Origin: an uncultured Treponema sp.
GTDB taxonomy: Bacteria; Spirochaetota; Spirochaetia; Treponematales; Treponemataceae
Direction: 5' to 3'
DNA: 64,000 nt
Assembly: GCF_946187725.1 (NCBI RefSeq)
Contig: NZ_CAMHSK010000003.1
Span: forward strand, 62,001 to 126,000
Under the pieces are notes generated by a model that saw only the letters and a program-made list of their open reading frames with translations, made no database searches and had not been told where the DNA came from. Of the stretch, positions 16,586 through 25,955 are shown in pieces. The translations under genes and the position numbers were made by a program. The stretch's first letter is position 1. Every line of letters starts with the position of its first letter.

Positions 16586-19500
16586 ATGAAAAAAGTTTTG
16601 ATTGCGTTTGCGGGGCTTGCAATGCTGTTTGCATCCTGCAGCAATTCAATGGTTGAGAGCTTAACTTCAGAAGAAACGAAAGTTCCTGTTCCTGAAGTTA
16701 AAGTCGTTGCATCTCCATCTAGCTATACTGTTGGTGATGCTTCTTCGCTCATCGCAACTGTAACTGGAAATGGTAACGGAAAGATAAGCTACCAGTGGTT
16801 CAAGGTGACTAAAGAAGGGGAAGAAACAAAATCTACCGAAATCGAGGGAGCTGCTGACTATATTTATGCCTCGAAAGAATCGCTTGCTGGTGACTATACT
16901 TATTTTGTAAAGGTTACAAATACTCTCGGAAAAGAATCAACGAGTGTTGAATCAGACAAAGTGACGGTTACTGTTACGGAAAAAACTACAGCTTCTGCTT
17001 CTATTAAGGATCTTGTATTGAGTTTTGACAAGAGCGTGTATGCAAAAGATGTTACATTCTCTTTGGTGGCAACTGCAAGTACTGCTAACGGTGGAACTTT
17101 GTCTTATCAGTGGTATAAAAATGGTGTAAAAATTACTGGTGCAACTTCTTTTACTTATGAAGCATGTGAAAATGTTGCTGGTACTTATACATACAAGATT
17201 GAAGTCACAAACACATTGAACGAAACTTCAGATACGAAATCTCTTGAAAAAGAGATTATAATTGTTGATGTTGAAAAGAAAGATGCACAAACTCCTGTGT
17301 TTACAAAAGTTCTTGTTTCTAAACAGTATGATGTTGATGCCGAATCTGTTGAGCCACTTTCAACAAAAGCTGTCGTAACTGATGGTGGTCTTATTACTTA
17401 CAAATGGTATCTGGTCGAAGGTGAAAATGAAACTGCCGTTGCTGGTAATGTAGAAAGCTTCATACCTGCTGTAAATAAAGTTGGAAAATTCACATATAAA
17501 GTAGTTGCTACAAACAACAATGCAGGTGCTACTGGAAAAACAACAGCTGAATCTGCTTTGACAGTTATAATTACTGTTGTTGATCCTTCTAAGGTAAATG
17601 CAAAAGCTCCTGTAATCAATACACAGCCTGTTGCTGGCGTGTACGCTGAAGGTGATGAAAATGTTGTGGCTCTCTCTGTAACAGCAACTTCTCCTGATGG
17701 CGGAAAATTGACATATCAGTGGTATAAGAACAATGCGGTAATTGTGGATGCAAATGAAAGTTCTTATAAACCAGCTGTCGATGCTGAAGGTACTTCAACA
17801 TATTATGTCGTAGTGACAAATACTATTGAAGATAACGGTGACGGCGGACAGAAAAGCGAAACTGCTACTTCAGAAACTGTTGTTATTACGGTAAATCCTT
17901 ATGAGCCTGAAGCACCTGTATTTACTAAGAATCTTCCAATGGGAGCTACATACTTGGTTGATGCTGATGAGGTTGTAACTTTGAGCGTTGCTGCTGAATC
18001 TTCTGATGCTACTCCAACATACCAGTGGTACAAGATTGAAGATTCTGAAGTTCTCCTTGCTGGACAAACAAATAAATTCTATGTTCTTTCTCGTGAAACT
18101 GCTGGAACATTCAAGTACTTCTGTCGTGCAACTGTAACAGTAGAAAGAAACAACAAAACTTATACAGCTTCTACTGACAGTAATGTATATACATTCGTTG
18201 TAAAAAATCCAGAGCTTATCGTTAATGCTGCTGAACCTGTTATTACAGCAACAATAAATAATGTTTCTTATGAACAGAATGCACAGGCTTCTGTAATTGA
18301 TGCAACTGCAACTGTAACAGATAATGGAAAAATCACTTATCAGTGGTTCAAATTTACAACAACATGGGAAGCAATTACTGAGAATAGTGAATCAAATGCA
18401 AAATACACACCTGCTACAACTACTGTTGGATCTGTTCTTTATAAAGTTGTAGTTACAAATACTAACGAAAATGTAAATGGTGAAAAAACTGCAAAAGCAG
18501 AAAAAGAAATTGTTGTGACTATAACAGAACCACTTGTTGCAAAAGAACCTGTAATTTCTTCACAGCCGGCTTCTAAGCAGTATAATCTGAACGATGAAGT
18601 TACTGCTCTTTCAGTAACAGCAACTTCTCCAGATAACGGAACTTTGACTTATCAGTGGTATAAGAACGGTGTTGAAATTTCAGGTGCTAAATCTGCTTCT
18701 TATACTCCATCTTCAGATACAGCTGGTGAATTCAATTATAAGGTTGTTGTAACAAACACAATTCCTAATGGAAGCAAAACAACAAAAACTTCTTCAGTTG
18801 CTATTATCACAGTTGTTGATCCAGCCAAGAAAAATGCTGCTGTTCCAACATTTACAACAAATCTTAGTGAAAATCCTGTTGAGTATACAGTTGGCGCAAG
18901 CAATGTAGCTGCTCTTATAGTTGCTGCTACCTCAACTGATGCAGATGCAGAAATCTCTTATGTTTGGTACAAAAATGGTGCAGTTATTACAGGTGCTAAT
19001 GGAGCTTCTTATACACCGATTGTAACTGAGGTCGGCGAATTTACTTATCAGGTTCACGCAATAAGTACTATTCCTGAAGCTGAAGATGTTGGTAACAATA
19101 CTGCATCAGCAGATTCTAAGATTGCAACAATTGTTGTAAATCCAATCCCTGTAATCGATGCAAAGGCACCTATAATTAATACTGATTTGGCTGTTAAATC
19201 ATCTTATGTTCAGGGTGATGCTCTTACACTTACTGTAGCAGCTGTATCTCAGGACGGTGGTTCATTGAGCTATCAGTGGTATAAGGGAACAGAAAAGGTA
19301 GGAACTGATTCTGCTTCTTACACAGTTAATACAAATGAAACAGGAACAACAGGATATCATGTTGTTATAACTAACACTAACGCAAGTGTAAATGGACAGA
19401 AGACCGCTTCTGTTCCGTCTAAAACAGTCAGCGTTGTGGTTACTGCATTTACAATTCCTGAACCACCTGTAACAGTTGTACCAAGTACACAAACAATCAA

Positions 19501-20782
19501 GCTTGGTTCTGAAGTAACACTTACAGCTCAAGTTGAGAATTACGACTCAGATGCTGATTTAGCATATGCTTGGAAACTAAATGAAAATACTATTGATGGT
19601 GCAAATAGTTCTGTTTTAAAATATACACCAAGTGAAGCAACAACATATGCTTTCTATTGTATGGTAACTGCAAGAAAAAACAACGGAAGTTATACGGCTG
19701 TAAACATGAATACCTCTGAGAATGCTTCAGTAACAGTTGTTGACTGGAACGCAGTAACTCCTGTTGTTGAAACAACTTCAACTGATAAGAACTACAATGT
19801 GGGTGAAGCAAATGCAACAGCGCTTGAAGTTTCTGCAACTGTAACTGACGGTGGTACATTGACTTATCAGTGGTACAAGGCTGCAGACGCTTCTGCTCAG
19901 GGAACTGCTATAACAGGTGCTGGAAATGCAACTTATAAACCAGATACTACATCAGCAGATGATTCATACTATTATGCTGTAGTTACAAATACTGTTAAGA
20001 TTGGAGAAGTTACGCGAACTGCAACAACTGAGTCTAGCCGAATCCATATTCAGGTCATTTCTCAGTACAAGTATGCTGCAACTCCTGTAATCAAGACTCT
20101 TGTATCTGCAAATTACAAACAGGGTGAAACTGTAACCGCTCTTGATGCAACTGCAACTGCTACTTCAAGCGGAATGGCTGTTGGTGGACAAATCTCTTAT
20201 CAGTGGTACAGCAATACTACAGAATCTACAGAGGGTGGAACTGCAATTACAAATGCAACAGATGCAACCTATACACCATCTATCGCAAGTGTGGGCACAA
20301 CATACTACTATTGTATTGCTACAAATACAGTTCCTGCTGGTACAGGAGGTCTTGATCCGGACAGTTCAAAACACTCTGCAACTGCGACTTCAACTGTAGC
20401 TAAGATTGTTGTAACTCAGCTTAAAGCAAAGAAACCTATTGCGGCTATTACTGCTAACAAAACATCATACACGATTGGAGATACTGAACAGGTCGTTCTT
20501 ACAGCAAATTGTACCTATTCTCAAACTGATGACGGCGATGAAGGAACTTTAACTTATCAGTGGTATGAAGTTGATGGTGAAACTTTGGATCCGATTGAAG
20601 GTGCTACTGAATCAACTTACACAGTTCCGTCTTATGTATCTGCCGGAGAACACTCTTACACTGTAAAGATTACAAATACAGTGGGCACAGATACTGCTGC
20701 AACTTCTGATGAAATAACTGCACAGAAAATTACGATTACATCGAGCTACGGTTCTGGTGGAATCACAATCGACTTTAACTAA
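16586..20782 (+). CDS. Large lipoprotein of 13 Ig-like repeats
   Basis: A 1398-aa lipoprotein (MKKVLIAFAGLAMLFASC). After a short linker it is built of about 13 Ig-like beta-sandwich repeats of roughly 90-110 aa, each marked by YQWYK (or YQWF, YKWY, YVWY, YAWK) on the central strand, a SYTP segment, and YxYKVVVTNT near the end. No enzymatic domain is visible; it ends SSYGSGGITIDFN. It lies between two starch-degrading lipoproteins, so a glucan-binding, adhesion or scaffold role is likely, but inferred. Two starts are possible: ATG 16550 (AAAGGAGG upstream) would add MKKHINIPKGEY; ATG 16586 (AAAGGGGG upstream) gives the canonical lipoprotein signal and is my choice. Codon use is AT-rich and simple, like its neighbours. 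Confidence 0.85.
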   Translation: MKKVLIAFAGLAMLFASCSNSMVESLTSEETKVPVPEVKVVASPSSYTVGDASSLIATVTGNGNGKISYQWFKVTKEGEETKSTEIEGAADYIYASKESLAGDYTYFVKVTNTLGKESTSVESDKVTVTVTEKTTASASIKDLVLSFDKSVYAKDVTFSLVATASTANGGTLSYQWYKNGVKITGATSFTYEACENVAGTYTYKIEVTNTLNETSDTKSLEKEIIIVDVEKKDAQTPVFTKVLVSKQYDVDAESVEPLSTKAVVTDGGLITYKWYLVEGENETAVAGNVESFIPAVNKVGKFTYKVVATNNNAGATGKTTAESALTVIITVVDPSKVNAKAPVINTQPVAGVYAEGDENVVALSVTATSPDGGKLTYQWYKNNAVIVDANESSYKPAVDAEGTSTYYVVVTNTIEDNGDGGQKSETATSETVVITVNPYEPEAPVFTKNLPMGATYLVDADEVVTLSVAAESSDATPTYQWYKIEDSEVLLAGQTNKFYVLSRETAGTFKYFCRATVTVERNNKTYTASTDSNVYTFVVKNPELIVNAAEPVITATINNVSYEQNAQASVIDATATVTDNGKITYQWFKFTTTWEAITENSESNAKYTPATTTVGSVLYKVVVTNTNENVNGEKTAKAEKEIVVTITEPLVAKEPVISSQPASKQYNLNDEVTALSVTATSPDNGTLTYQWYKNGVEISGAKSASYTPSSDTAGEFNYKVVVTNTIPNGSKTTKTSSVAIITVVDPAKKNAAVPTFTTNLSENPVEYTVGASNVAALIVAATSTDADAEISYVWYKNGAVITGANGASYTPIVTEVGEFTYQVHAISTIPEAEDVGNNTASADSKIATIVVNPIPVIDAKAPIINTDLAVKSSYVQGDALTLTVAAVSQDGGSLSYQWYKGTEKVGTDSASYTVNTNETGTTGYHVVITNTNASVNGQKTASVPSKTVSVVVTAFTIPEPPVTVVPSTQTIKLGSEVTLTAQVENYDSDADLAYAWKLNENTIDGANSSVLKYTPSEATTYAFYCMVTARKNNGSYTAVNMNTSENASVTVVDWNAVTPVVETTSTDKNYNVGEANATALEVSATVTDGGTLTYQWYKAADASAQGTAITGAGNATYKPDTTSADDSYYYAVVTNTVKIGEVTRTATTESSRIHIQVISQYKYAATPVIKTLVSANYKQGETVTALDATATATSSGMAVGGQISYQWYSNTTESTEGGTAITNATDATYTPSIASVGTTYYYCIATNTVPAGTGGLDPDSSKHSATATSTVAKIVVTQLKAKKPIAAITANKTSYTIGDTEQVVLTANCTYSQTDDGDEGTLTYQWYEVDGETLDPIEGATESTYTVPSYVSAGEHSYTVKITNTVGTDTAATSDEITAQKITITSSYGSGGITIDFN

Positions 20783-20793
20783 TTAAAACACTT

Positions 20794-20866
20794 TCTCCAT
20801 GCGGCGGTTTGCTGTGTGGAGATTTTTCATTGGGAATCTTGATTTTTATTTGGGATTCCCAATTTT
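20794..20866 (+). terminator. Two tandem hairpin terminators
   Basis: First: 20794-20805 with 20811-20822, 12 bp including three G-U, then five T. Second: perfect 9-bp TTGGGAATC/GATTCCCAA (20830-20838, 20854-20862) then TTTT. Only about 24 bp remain before the next gene. Confidence 0.75.
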
Positions 20867-20890
20867 CTATCAAATTTTTAGGATTTGTTT

Positions 20891-23800
20891 ATGAAAAAAA
20901 CATGTATTCGAAAATTGGTAGCAGGAATAGGCATTTTTGCGGCACTCAGTTTTTCTTTCATTTCCTGTGCCAATCTTATTGAGTCAAATAGAGTAGCAGA
21001 ATCTTCTACAGAATATGGTTCGATTACGATAAATGGTGGGAAAACTGCTGATTCTGAAAGCCGCCGGATTGATGTAAGTACAATTACGAGTGCAACTGTA
21101 ATTGTAAGTGGTTACGGAATGCAGGATATGGTTAAGAATAATGTTACAATTTCTAGTGGTCAGGGAAGTGTGACAATCGATAATATTCCTGTTGGTCGTC
21201 GCGTTGTAACTGTTCAGAGTAATGTTACTGGTGTTGTTATTCGCGGATATGCGGATGTCGTGGCTTCTGCTACACCCACTTCATGTACGGTTAACTGGGA
21301 AACTACAAAAATTGCAACTGTATATTATGAACTTATAGAATCTTGTTCAGAAGTTGCTGGAATTGATTCTGCTTCTTTCAGTTCTAAGATTCCTGATGTA
21401 GGTTCATCTTTGTTTAATGCAGAGAAATTTGCCAAAGATTTTAAGACTGCAAACTTTATTTCAACTGGAATGAATCCAGTTGATTACATTTTGGATTTTG
21501 GAACCGTAAGTGTAACAACAACGAATGCTGCCGGATATAAAGTACAGATTACTGATTCTGCAACTGATGTAAAAACGATTTCTGGTGCCGACGATACATT
21601 TACCTTGAAAGCTGCTCCTGGAACTTGGAAAGCTTGGGTTCTGGATTCAACTGGTACAAAAGTAGCAGAAAAAGATATCACCGTAGTTGCCGGCGAAACC
21701 AGCACCGTGGATGTGAAGTATAATGCTGGTAGTAATGTCACTGGAAAAATTGTTGTTCATGTGCCTTCATCTTTAGGCTATAAGTATATTTGGGCATGGG
21801 CTACTTCAGGTAATACTAATTACACTGGTGGTACATGGCCTGGAAAAGAAATGACTTTAAATGGCTCAAATTATGATTACACAATCAATCAGACTGCTTG
21901 TAAAATAATATTTAATAATAATGCTGGTTCAACTGTGGGTACAAACCAGACGAACGACCTTTGGATTACTGAAGGTGAATGGAATTATATTGGTGGAAAA
22001 GCAGGCACAAAAGATACTACAGGAAGCAGTGTTGCTTCTAACTTTGAAGAAGTTCCTTCTGAACCTGGAATTACCCTTACCGTAAACAGTGCCACCCCAC
22101 ATGGTGATGCTGTAAAGATTTATGTTTCCAGTACAAGCGGTGCACCAACACTTTGGGCATGGACAAGCACTTACAACAATATAACTACAGCGGTTTCTTA
22201 TCCTGGAGTTACAATGACGGCTGCAACAGATTTGAACGATAATACTGGCTGGTATGTTGCAGAAATGGATACCGATAAGATTGATACAAACAATACAGAG
22301 ACAATATCGTTTATCCTAAACTCTGGAAGCAATATTGTATCTACCAAAACCACAACCTTCTGGTACGATGCCGCAGGTCTAGTGGGCTCTGCAAATGCTT
22401 ACTATGATTCTGACCAGACAACCGTTCCAGAGCCAGTTGCACCGACATTGGAAATAACTCCAGCAAGCGGAAAGGAAATCGGAACAAGTTCTTCTATTAA
22501 GATTACGGCAAACTTTGGTTACGATACAGCTACTGTAAAAACAGCAACAATCAACGGAACTGAACATACACTTTCTGAAGGTGTAAATACATTCCTTGTT
22601 TCTGATTATGAAACAGAAGCTGGAAAGACAATTACAGTAAGTGCAACTTTGACAAACAGCAAGGGATCTGTTACAAAAGAAGCAACTTATACAACTAAAG
22701 TAACCAAGGAAGACCCATTCACTTGGGATAATGTAAACTGCTACTTTGTTCTTACTGACCGATTCTATAATGGTGATACTGGAAATGACCATAGTTATTA
22801 CCGTCAGAATGCATCAAATAATGCAACGCTTGCAAGCGGTTATAATAATGTTGCAACTTTCCATGGTGGCGATATTAAGGGGCTTACCGCTAAAATGGAT
22901 TACTTCAAGAAACTTGGTGTAAATGCAATTTGGATTACTGCTCCTTATGAACAGGCTCACGGTTGGTGTACAGGTGGCGGTAACGGTTTCCCTCATTATG
23001 CGTTCCATGGATATTATACTCAGGATTGGACCTATATGGATCAGAATATGGGTACTATTGAAGAGTTCAGAACTTTTGTACAGACATGTCATGCAAACGG
23101 AATTCGTGTTGTTATGGACGTTGTTATGAATCATACCGGTTACAATACTGTAGAAGATATGATTAGTTATAACTTCGGAAATTACTCTTTGATTACCAAG
23201 GGGCATGGCTGGTGTGAAAATACAGGTTCTTGGAGTGCAAATCCTGATGCTTCCGACTCAAATGGTTACTGGTCTGGTACTAACTGGGATTTATGGTGGG
23301 GAAAATGGATTCGTTCATTTAATTACTCAACCTGTTTAACTGGTAATGGTGATTGGGATAAATGTGGCAATTCAGGACTTCCTGATGTTCGTTCAGAAAT
23401 GGAGGAAATCGTAGATATTCCTACATTCCTTCAGACAAAGTGGACTAATGAACCTGATGCAACAACTGTTCCAGCAGCTACAGGTAATACACTTGAACAT
23501 ACCTATGGCGATTATAAATTGCCTTCTGTTTCTGATGTTGACTGGTGGAACAAAACTGGAGACTGGCGTGGTAATAAATGTGGCTGCCCTGTAGAATATC
23601 AGATTGTATGGCTTTCAGGTTGGGTTCGAGAATTTGGTATTGACGGTTTCCGCTGTGATACAGCAAAGCATGTTCAGCCTAAGTATTGGGGAATGTTGAA
23701 AGATGCCTGTGAGGATGCTCTTGATAAATGGAGAAATGATTCTAATAAGATAGATGAGTCTGGAGCAAAAGATTGGGACGAAGGTTTCTGGACTACAGGT

Positions 23801-24577
23801 GAATGTTTTACATATTACAATGCAAATGGTGGTCGAAGTGATCCGACATATTTTGGTACAAATGATCAGGGAAAGTTTGACTCAATGATCAACTTTTCTA
23901 TGAATGAAAATCATTCAACACCAACAAATTCAAAGTATCCAAGTACAGAGAACTGGGCTACTTATGCTGCAACATATGCAGCCAATGTAGATTCTGATGG
24001 TAATGGTAATAAGGATAACTCTTTGATGTATCTTTCAAGCCATGATACTTCATTGTGCCGTCCTAGTGACCAGTATGATGTTGGTACGAATTTTGTGCTT
24101 CTTCCGGGTGGAATTCAAATTTACTATGGTGATGAGTCTCTTAGAGGATCTGCATTTACAGATTGTGGTGATAACGATATGACTACCCGTGGAGATATGA
24201 ACTGGTCGGATGGAAGTATTTCTGGTAGTGCAAGCAACGGAACTGCAAATGATTCACTTGTTGCACACTGGGGTAAACTTGGTAACTTCCGTAAGTACAA
24301 TCCTGCTGTTGGTGCTGGTGTTCAGACAGTTAGTGGTTCTACTTATGTACGAACATATTCTGGTGCTGCTGGGGAAAATAAAGTTGCTATTAGTTTGACA
24401 TCTAAAACTGTTACAGGTTTGCCTTATTCAGACGGCACAACCGTCTACAACTGGTACGATGGAAAAAGTGCAATTGTAAGCAATGGTTCTGCTGCATTCA
24501 GTGAATCAAGTGCTTCTACAAGTGCACCTGTTCTCTGTTCTGACAGGAATCCCGCTACTTACGGTGTAACCTTCTAA
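20891..24577 (+). CDS. Surface lipoprotein alpha-amylase (GH13, MalS-like) with two CBM26-like domains
   Basis: A 1228-aa lipoprotein (lipobox SFISC). Order: N-terminal module like that of the first amylase (GSITINGGK, DNIPVGRRVVTV), two starch-binding CBM26-like domains (VVHVPSSLGYKYIWAW and VKIYVSSTSGAPTLWAW starts, about residues 285-385 and 395-510), an Ig-like domain, then the GH13 barrel from NVNCYFVLTDRFYNGD. Region I is DVVMNHTGYN, the nucleophile is in DGFRCDTAKHV, the acid in TTGECF and the stabiliser in LSSHDT. The long insert with DWWNKTGDWRG and FRxDTAKH resembles E. coli periplasmic amylase MalS (GH13_19). ATG 20891 follows AGGA at 20880-20883; an in-frame TTG at 20885 is less likely. 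Two terminators precede it and one follows. Confidence 0.9.
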   Translation: MKKTCIRKLVAGIGIFAALSFSFISCANLIESNRVAESSTEYGSITINGGKTADSESRRIDVSTITSATVIVSGYGMQDMVKNNVTISSGQGSVTIDNIPVGRRVVTVQSNVTGVVIRGYADVVASATPTSCTVNWETTKIATVYYELIESCSEVAGIDSASFSSKIPDVGSSLFNAEKFAKDFKTANFISTGMNPVDYILDFGTVSVTTTNAAGYKVQITDSATDVKTISGADDTFTLKAAPGTWKAWVLDSTGTKVAEKDITVVAGETSTVDVKYNAGSNVTGKIVVHVPSSLGYKYIWAWATSGNTNYTGGTWPGKEMTLNGSNYDYTINQTACKIIFNNNAGSTVGTNQTNDLWITEGEWNYIGGKAGTKDTTGSSVASNFEEVPSEPGITLTVNSATPHGDAVKIYVSSTSGAPTLWAWTSTYNNITTAVSYPGVTMTAATDLNDNTGWYVAEMDTDKIDTNNTETISFILNSGSNIVSTKTTTFWYDAAGLVGSANAYYDSDQTTVPEPVAPTLEITPASGKEIGTSSSIKITANFGYDTATVKTATINGTEHTLSEGVNTFLVSDYETEAGKTITVSATLTNSKGSVTKEATYTTKVTKEDPFTWDNVNCYFVLTDRFYNGDTGNDHSYYRQNASNNATLASGYNNVATFHGGDIKGLTAKMDYFKKLGVNAIWITAPYEQAHGWCTGGGNGFPHYAFHGYYTQDWTYMDQNMGTIEEFRTFVQTCHANGIRVVMDVVMNHTGYNTVEDMISYNFGNYSLITKGHGWCENTGSWSANPDASDSNGYWSGTNWDLWWGKWIRSFNYSTCLTGNGDWDKCGNSGLPDVRSEMEEIVDIPTFLQTKWTNEPDATTVPAATGNTLEHTYGDYKLPSVSDVDWWNKTGDWRGNKCGCPVEYQIVWLSGWVREFGIDGFRCDTAKHVQPKYWGMLKDACEDALDKWRNDSNKIDESGAKDWDEGFWTTGECFTYYNANGGRSDPTYFGTNDQGKFDSMINFSMNENHSTPTNSKYPSTENWATYAATYAANVDSDGNGNKDNSLMYLSSHDTSLCRPSDQYDVGTNFVLLPGGIQIYYGDESLRGSAFTDCGDNDMTTRGDMNWSDGSISGSASNGTANDSLVAHWGKLGNFRKYNPAVGAGVQTVSGSTYVRTYSGAAGENKVAISLTSKTVTGLPYSDGTTVYNWYDGKSAIVSNGSAAFSESSASTSAPVLCSDRNPATYGVTF

Positions 24578-24587
24578 AAAGGGGCGT

Positions 24588-24675
24588 TGCGGGGAAAAAC
24601 GGTAGTTTTGCCCCGCAGAGGGGGTAGCCGATTCTTTAGATGAGGCGTAGGGGGAGACGGCCCCCTCATTTTTTT
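24588..24675 (+). terminator. Double GC-rich hairpin ending in a T-run
   Basis: Hairpin 24588-24600/24605-24617 (12 of 13 paired, GGTA loop), then GAGGGGG..CCG (24618-24630) with CGGCCCCCTC (24658-24667) followed by seven T. It serves the amylase gene and touches the stop of the convergent FAD-subunit gene. Confidence 0.75.
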
Positions 24676-25480
24676 ATGTCAACTGTTCAAGCGAATATTT
24701 CACAAGATTCCAGAATTGTCTTTTTAAAATCAAATCTACATTTTCGTTTTCAACGGCTTTATTGAATGAATCTTCGGCTTCGAGCAGAAATGTTGAGATT
24801 GCGGTCTGCGAAAGGGGCAGGTGCGCACCAATCAGTTTATTTTCCAGTTCAATGTCACGGAATTTGAAGGAACCCGCAAAGGCGATTCTAAGGTCAGAAA
24901 TCTGATTTTTCTGTGAATTTGCAAGAAAAACGAAACTGGCGGAGAGCTTATTCAGTTTGTTTGGCAGGGAGAGCTTTTTGAAGACAGAAACCTCCCATTC
25001 TTCAAGCGGAAGTCGCACTTTTGTAAGGAGCGTTTTGCTTGGCATCGAGACGAATCTTGTTATGTTCTGAAAGAAAATTTCATCTCCGGTCTGGAATTCA
25101 AGTCGCGCGTCCAAAGCGAGCAGTGTGGCGTACAGGGTGCTGTAGAAATCTTTTATGCTTATGTTGCCACCGATTGTCGCTATGTTTCTGATGTTTTGTG
25201 TCGCGATTGATTTGATTGCACTGTACATTGTGGGTGGCAGGTTCGCTTCACCCAAATCTTCAATTTCGGAAAGCGTTACTGCAGAGCCAAAATCGATGTA
25301 TCGTTCGTGCTTGTCGATTATTTTTAACTCTGCTATGTCACGGACGGAAAGTGAATTTTCGGGAAGTTCTTTTTCAACAAAGGATGTGCAGCCCGCAACA
25401 ATCGTCAGGTTTGAGATGGTCTTCATCTGATAAAAAACATCGCTCAGGTTCTTTGCGTAGAAAAAATTTTTAGATGCCAT
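24674..25480 (-). CDS. Xanthine dehydrogenase-type FAD-binding subunit, divergent
   Basis: A 268-aa protein with the layout of the CoxM/XdhB FAD subunit of molybdenum hydroxylases. The two FAD motifs are recognisable: TIVAGCTSFVEKEL (usually AGGT) near residue 31 and ATQNIRNIATIGGNISI (usually A-x-Q-I-R-N-x-A-T-x-G-G-N) near residue 100. After that the usual third motif and charged pocket are weak, and the C-terminal CO-dehydrogenase flavoprotein domain is short. It normally passes electrons from the iron-sulfur subunit to NAD or another acceptor. ATG 25480 overlaps the upstream 2Fe-2S gene by 11 bp and has GGAAGG before it. Last gene of the minus-strand operon. Confidence 0.75.
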   Translation of the reverse strand: MASKNFFYAKNLSDVFYQMKTISNLTIVAGCTSFVEKELPENSLSVRDIAELKIIDKHERYIDFGSAVTLSEIEDLGEANLPPTMYSAIKSIATQNIRNIATIGGNISIKDFYSTLYATLLALDARLEFQTGDEIFFQNITRFVSMPSKTLLTKVRLPLEEWEVSVFKKLSLPNKLNKLSASFVFLANSQKNQISDLRIAFAGSFKFRDIELENKLIGAHLPLSQTAISTFLLEAEDSFNKAVENENVDLILKRQFWNLVKYSLEQLT

Positions 25481-25955
25481 TTTTCCTTCCTTCCCGCTCG
25501 TGTCTGTTTGCCGTTGCGTAAATTACGCCGTTGATGAAGGTTTTTCGGTCGGTGCAGTTGCATTTTATGCAGTCAGCGAGTTGTTCAAGTTCTTCTGAAG
25601 TCGGTCGGTAGACTTTTTTGAGCAGAGCGTAAGTTGAGAAAACCCGTGCACTGTTACAGTAACCGCACATGTTTACTCCGGCCTGTTTGAATCCAGAGAT
25701 AATGTCTTCGCCTTCTTTTGTCATGAGGAAAAATTCCAGCGTTTCGATTGTGGCATTTCTTACGATTCCGACCGGGATTATGCAGCTTGAGACAGGTTTT
25801 TCATCAAGAAGGACGGTGCATGAACCGCAGAGACCCTTTGTGCAGCCTTCCTTTACGGAGAGAAGTCCATTTTTTCTTAAAACATCGAGAAGTGGCTCAG
25901 TTGGTTTTGCGTCCAGAATTCGCTTTTCGCTGTTCAGTATTACTGGAATTTTCAT
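25470..25955 (-). CDS. Xanthine dehydrogenase-type 2Fe-2S subunit
   Basis: A 161-aa protein with the CoxS/XdhC two-cluster layout. The plant-type ferredoxin cluster is intact: EGCTKGLCGSCTVLLDEKPVSSC. In the second domain CGYC and CIKCNC keep the four cysteines, but the family's QCGFCTPGM is NMCGYCNSAR, so the Gln that faces the molybdopterin in known structures is lost. It therefore probably binds both clusters but may not face a normal molybdenum cofactor. ATG 25955 overlaps the stop of the large subunit as ATGA, with GGAG upstream, so the two are coupled. Confidence 0.8.
   Translation of the reverse strand: MKIPVILNSEKRILDAKPTEPLLDVLRKNGLLSVKEGCTKGLCGSCTVLLDEKPVSSCIIPVGIVRNATIETLEFFLMTKEGEDIISGFKQAGVNMCGYCNSARVFSTYALLKKVYRPTSEELEQLADCIKCNCTDRKTFINGVIYATANRHEREGRKNGI

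Noticed and set aside
16700-20700. Repeated 20-nt segments suggestive of a CRISPR or satellite array
   Set aside because: Repeats are codons of Ig-like domains in an open frame with irregular spacing of about 300 bp and variable sequence between.
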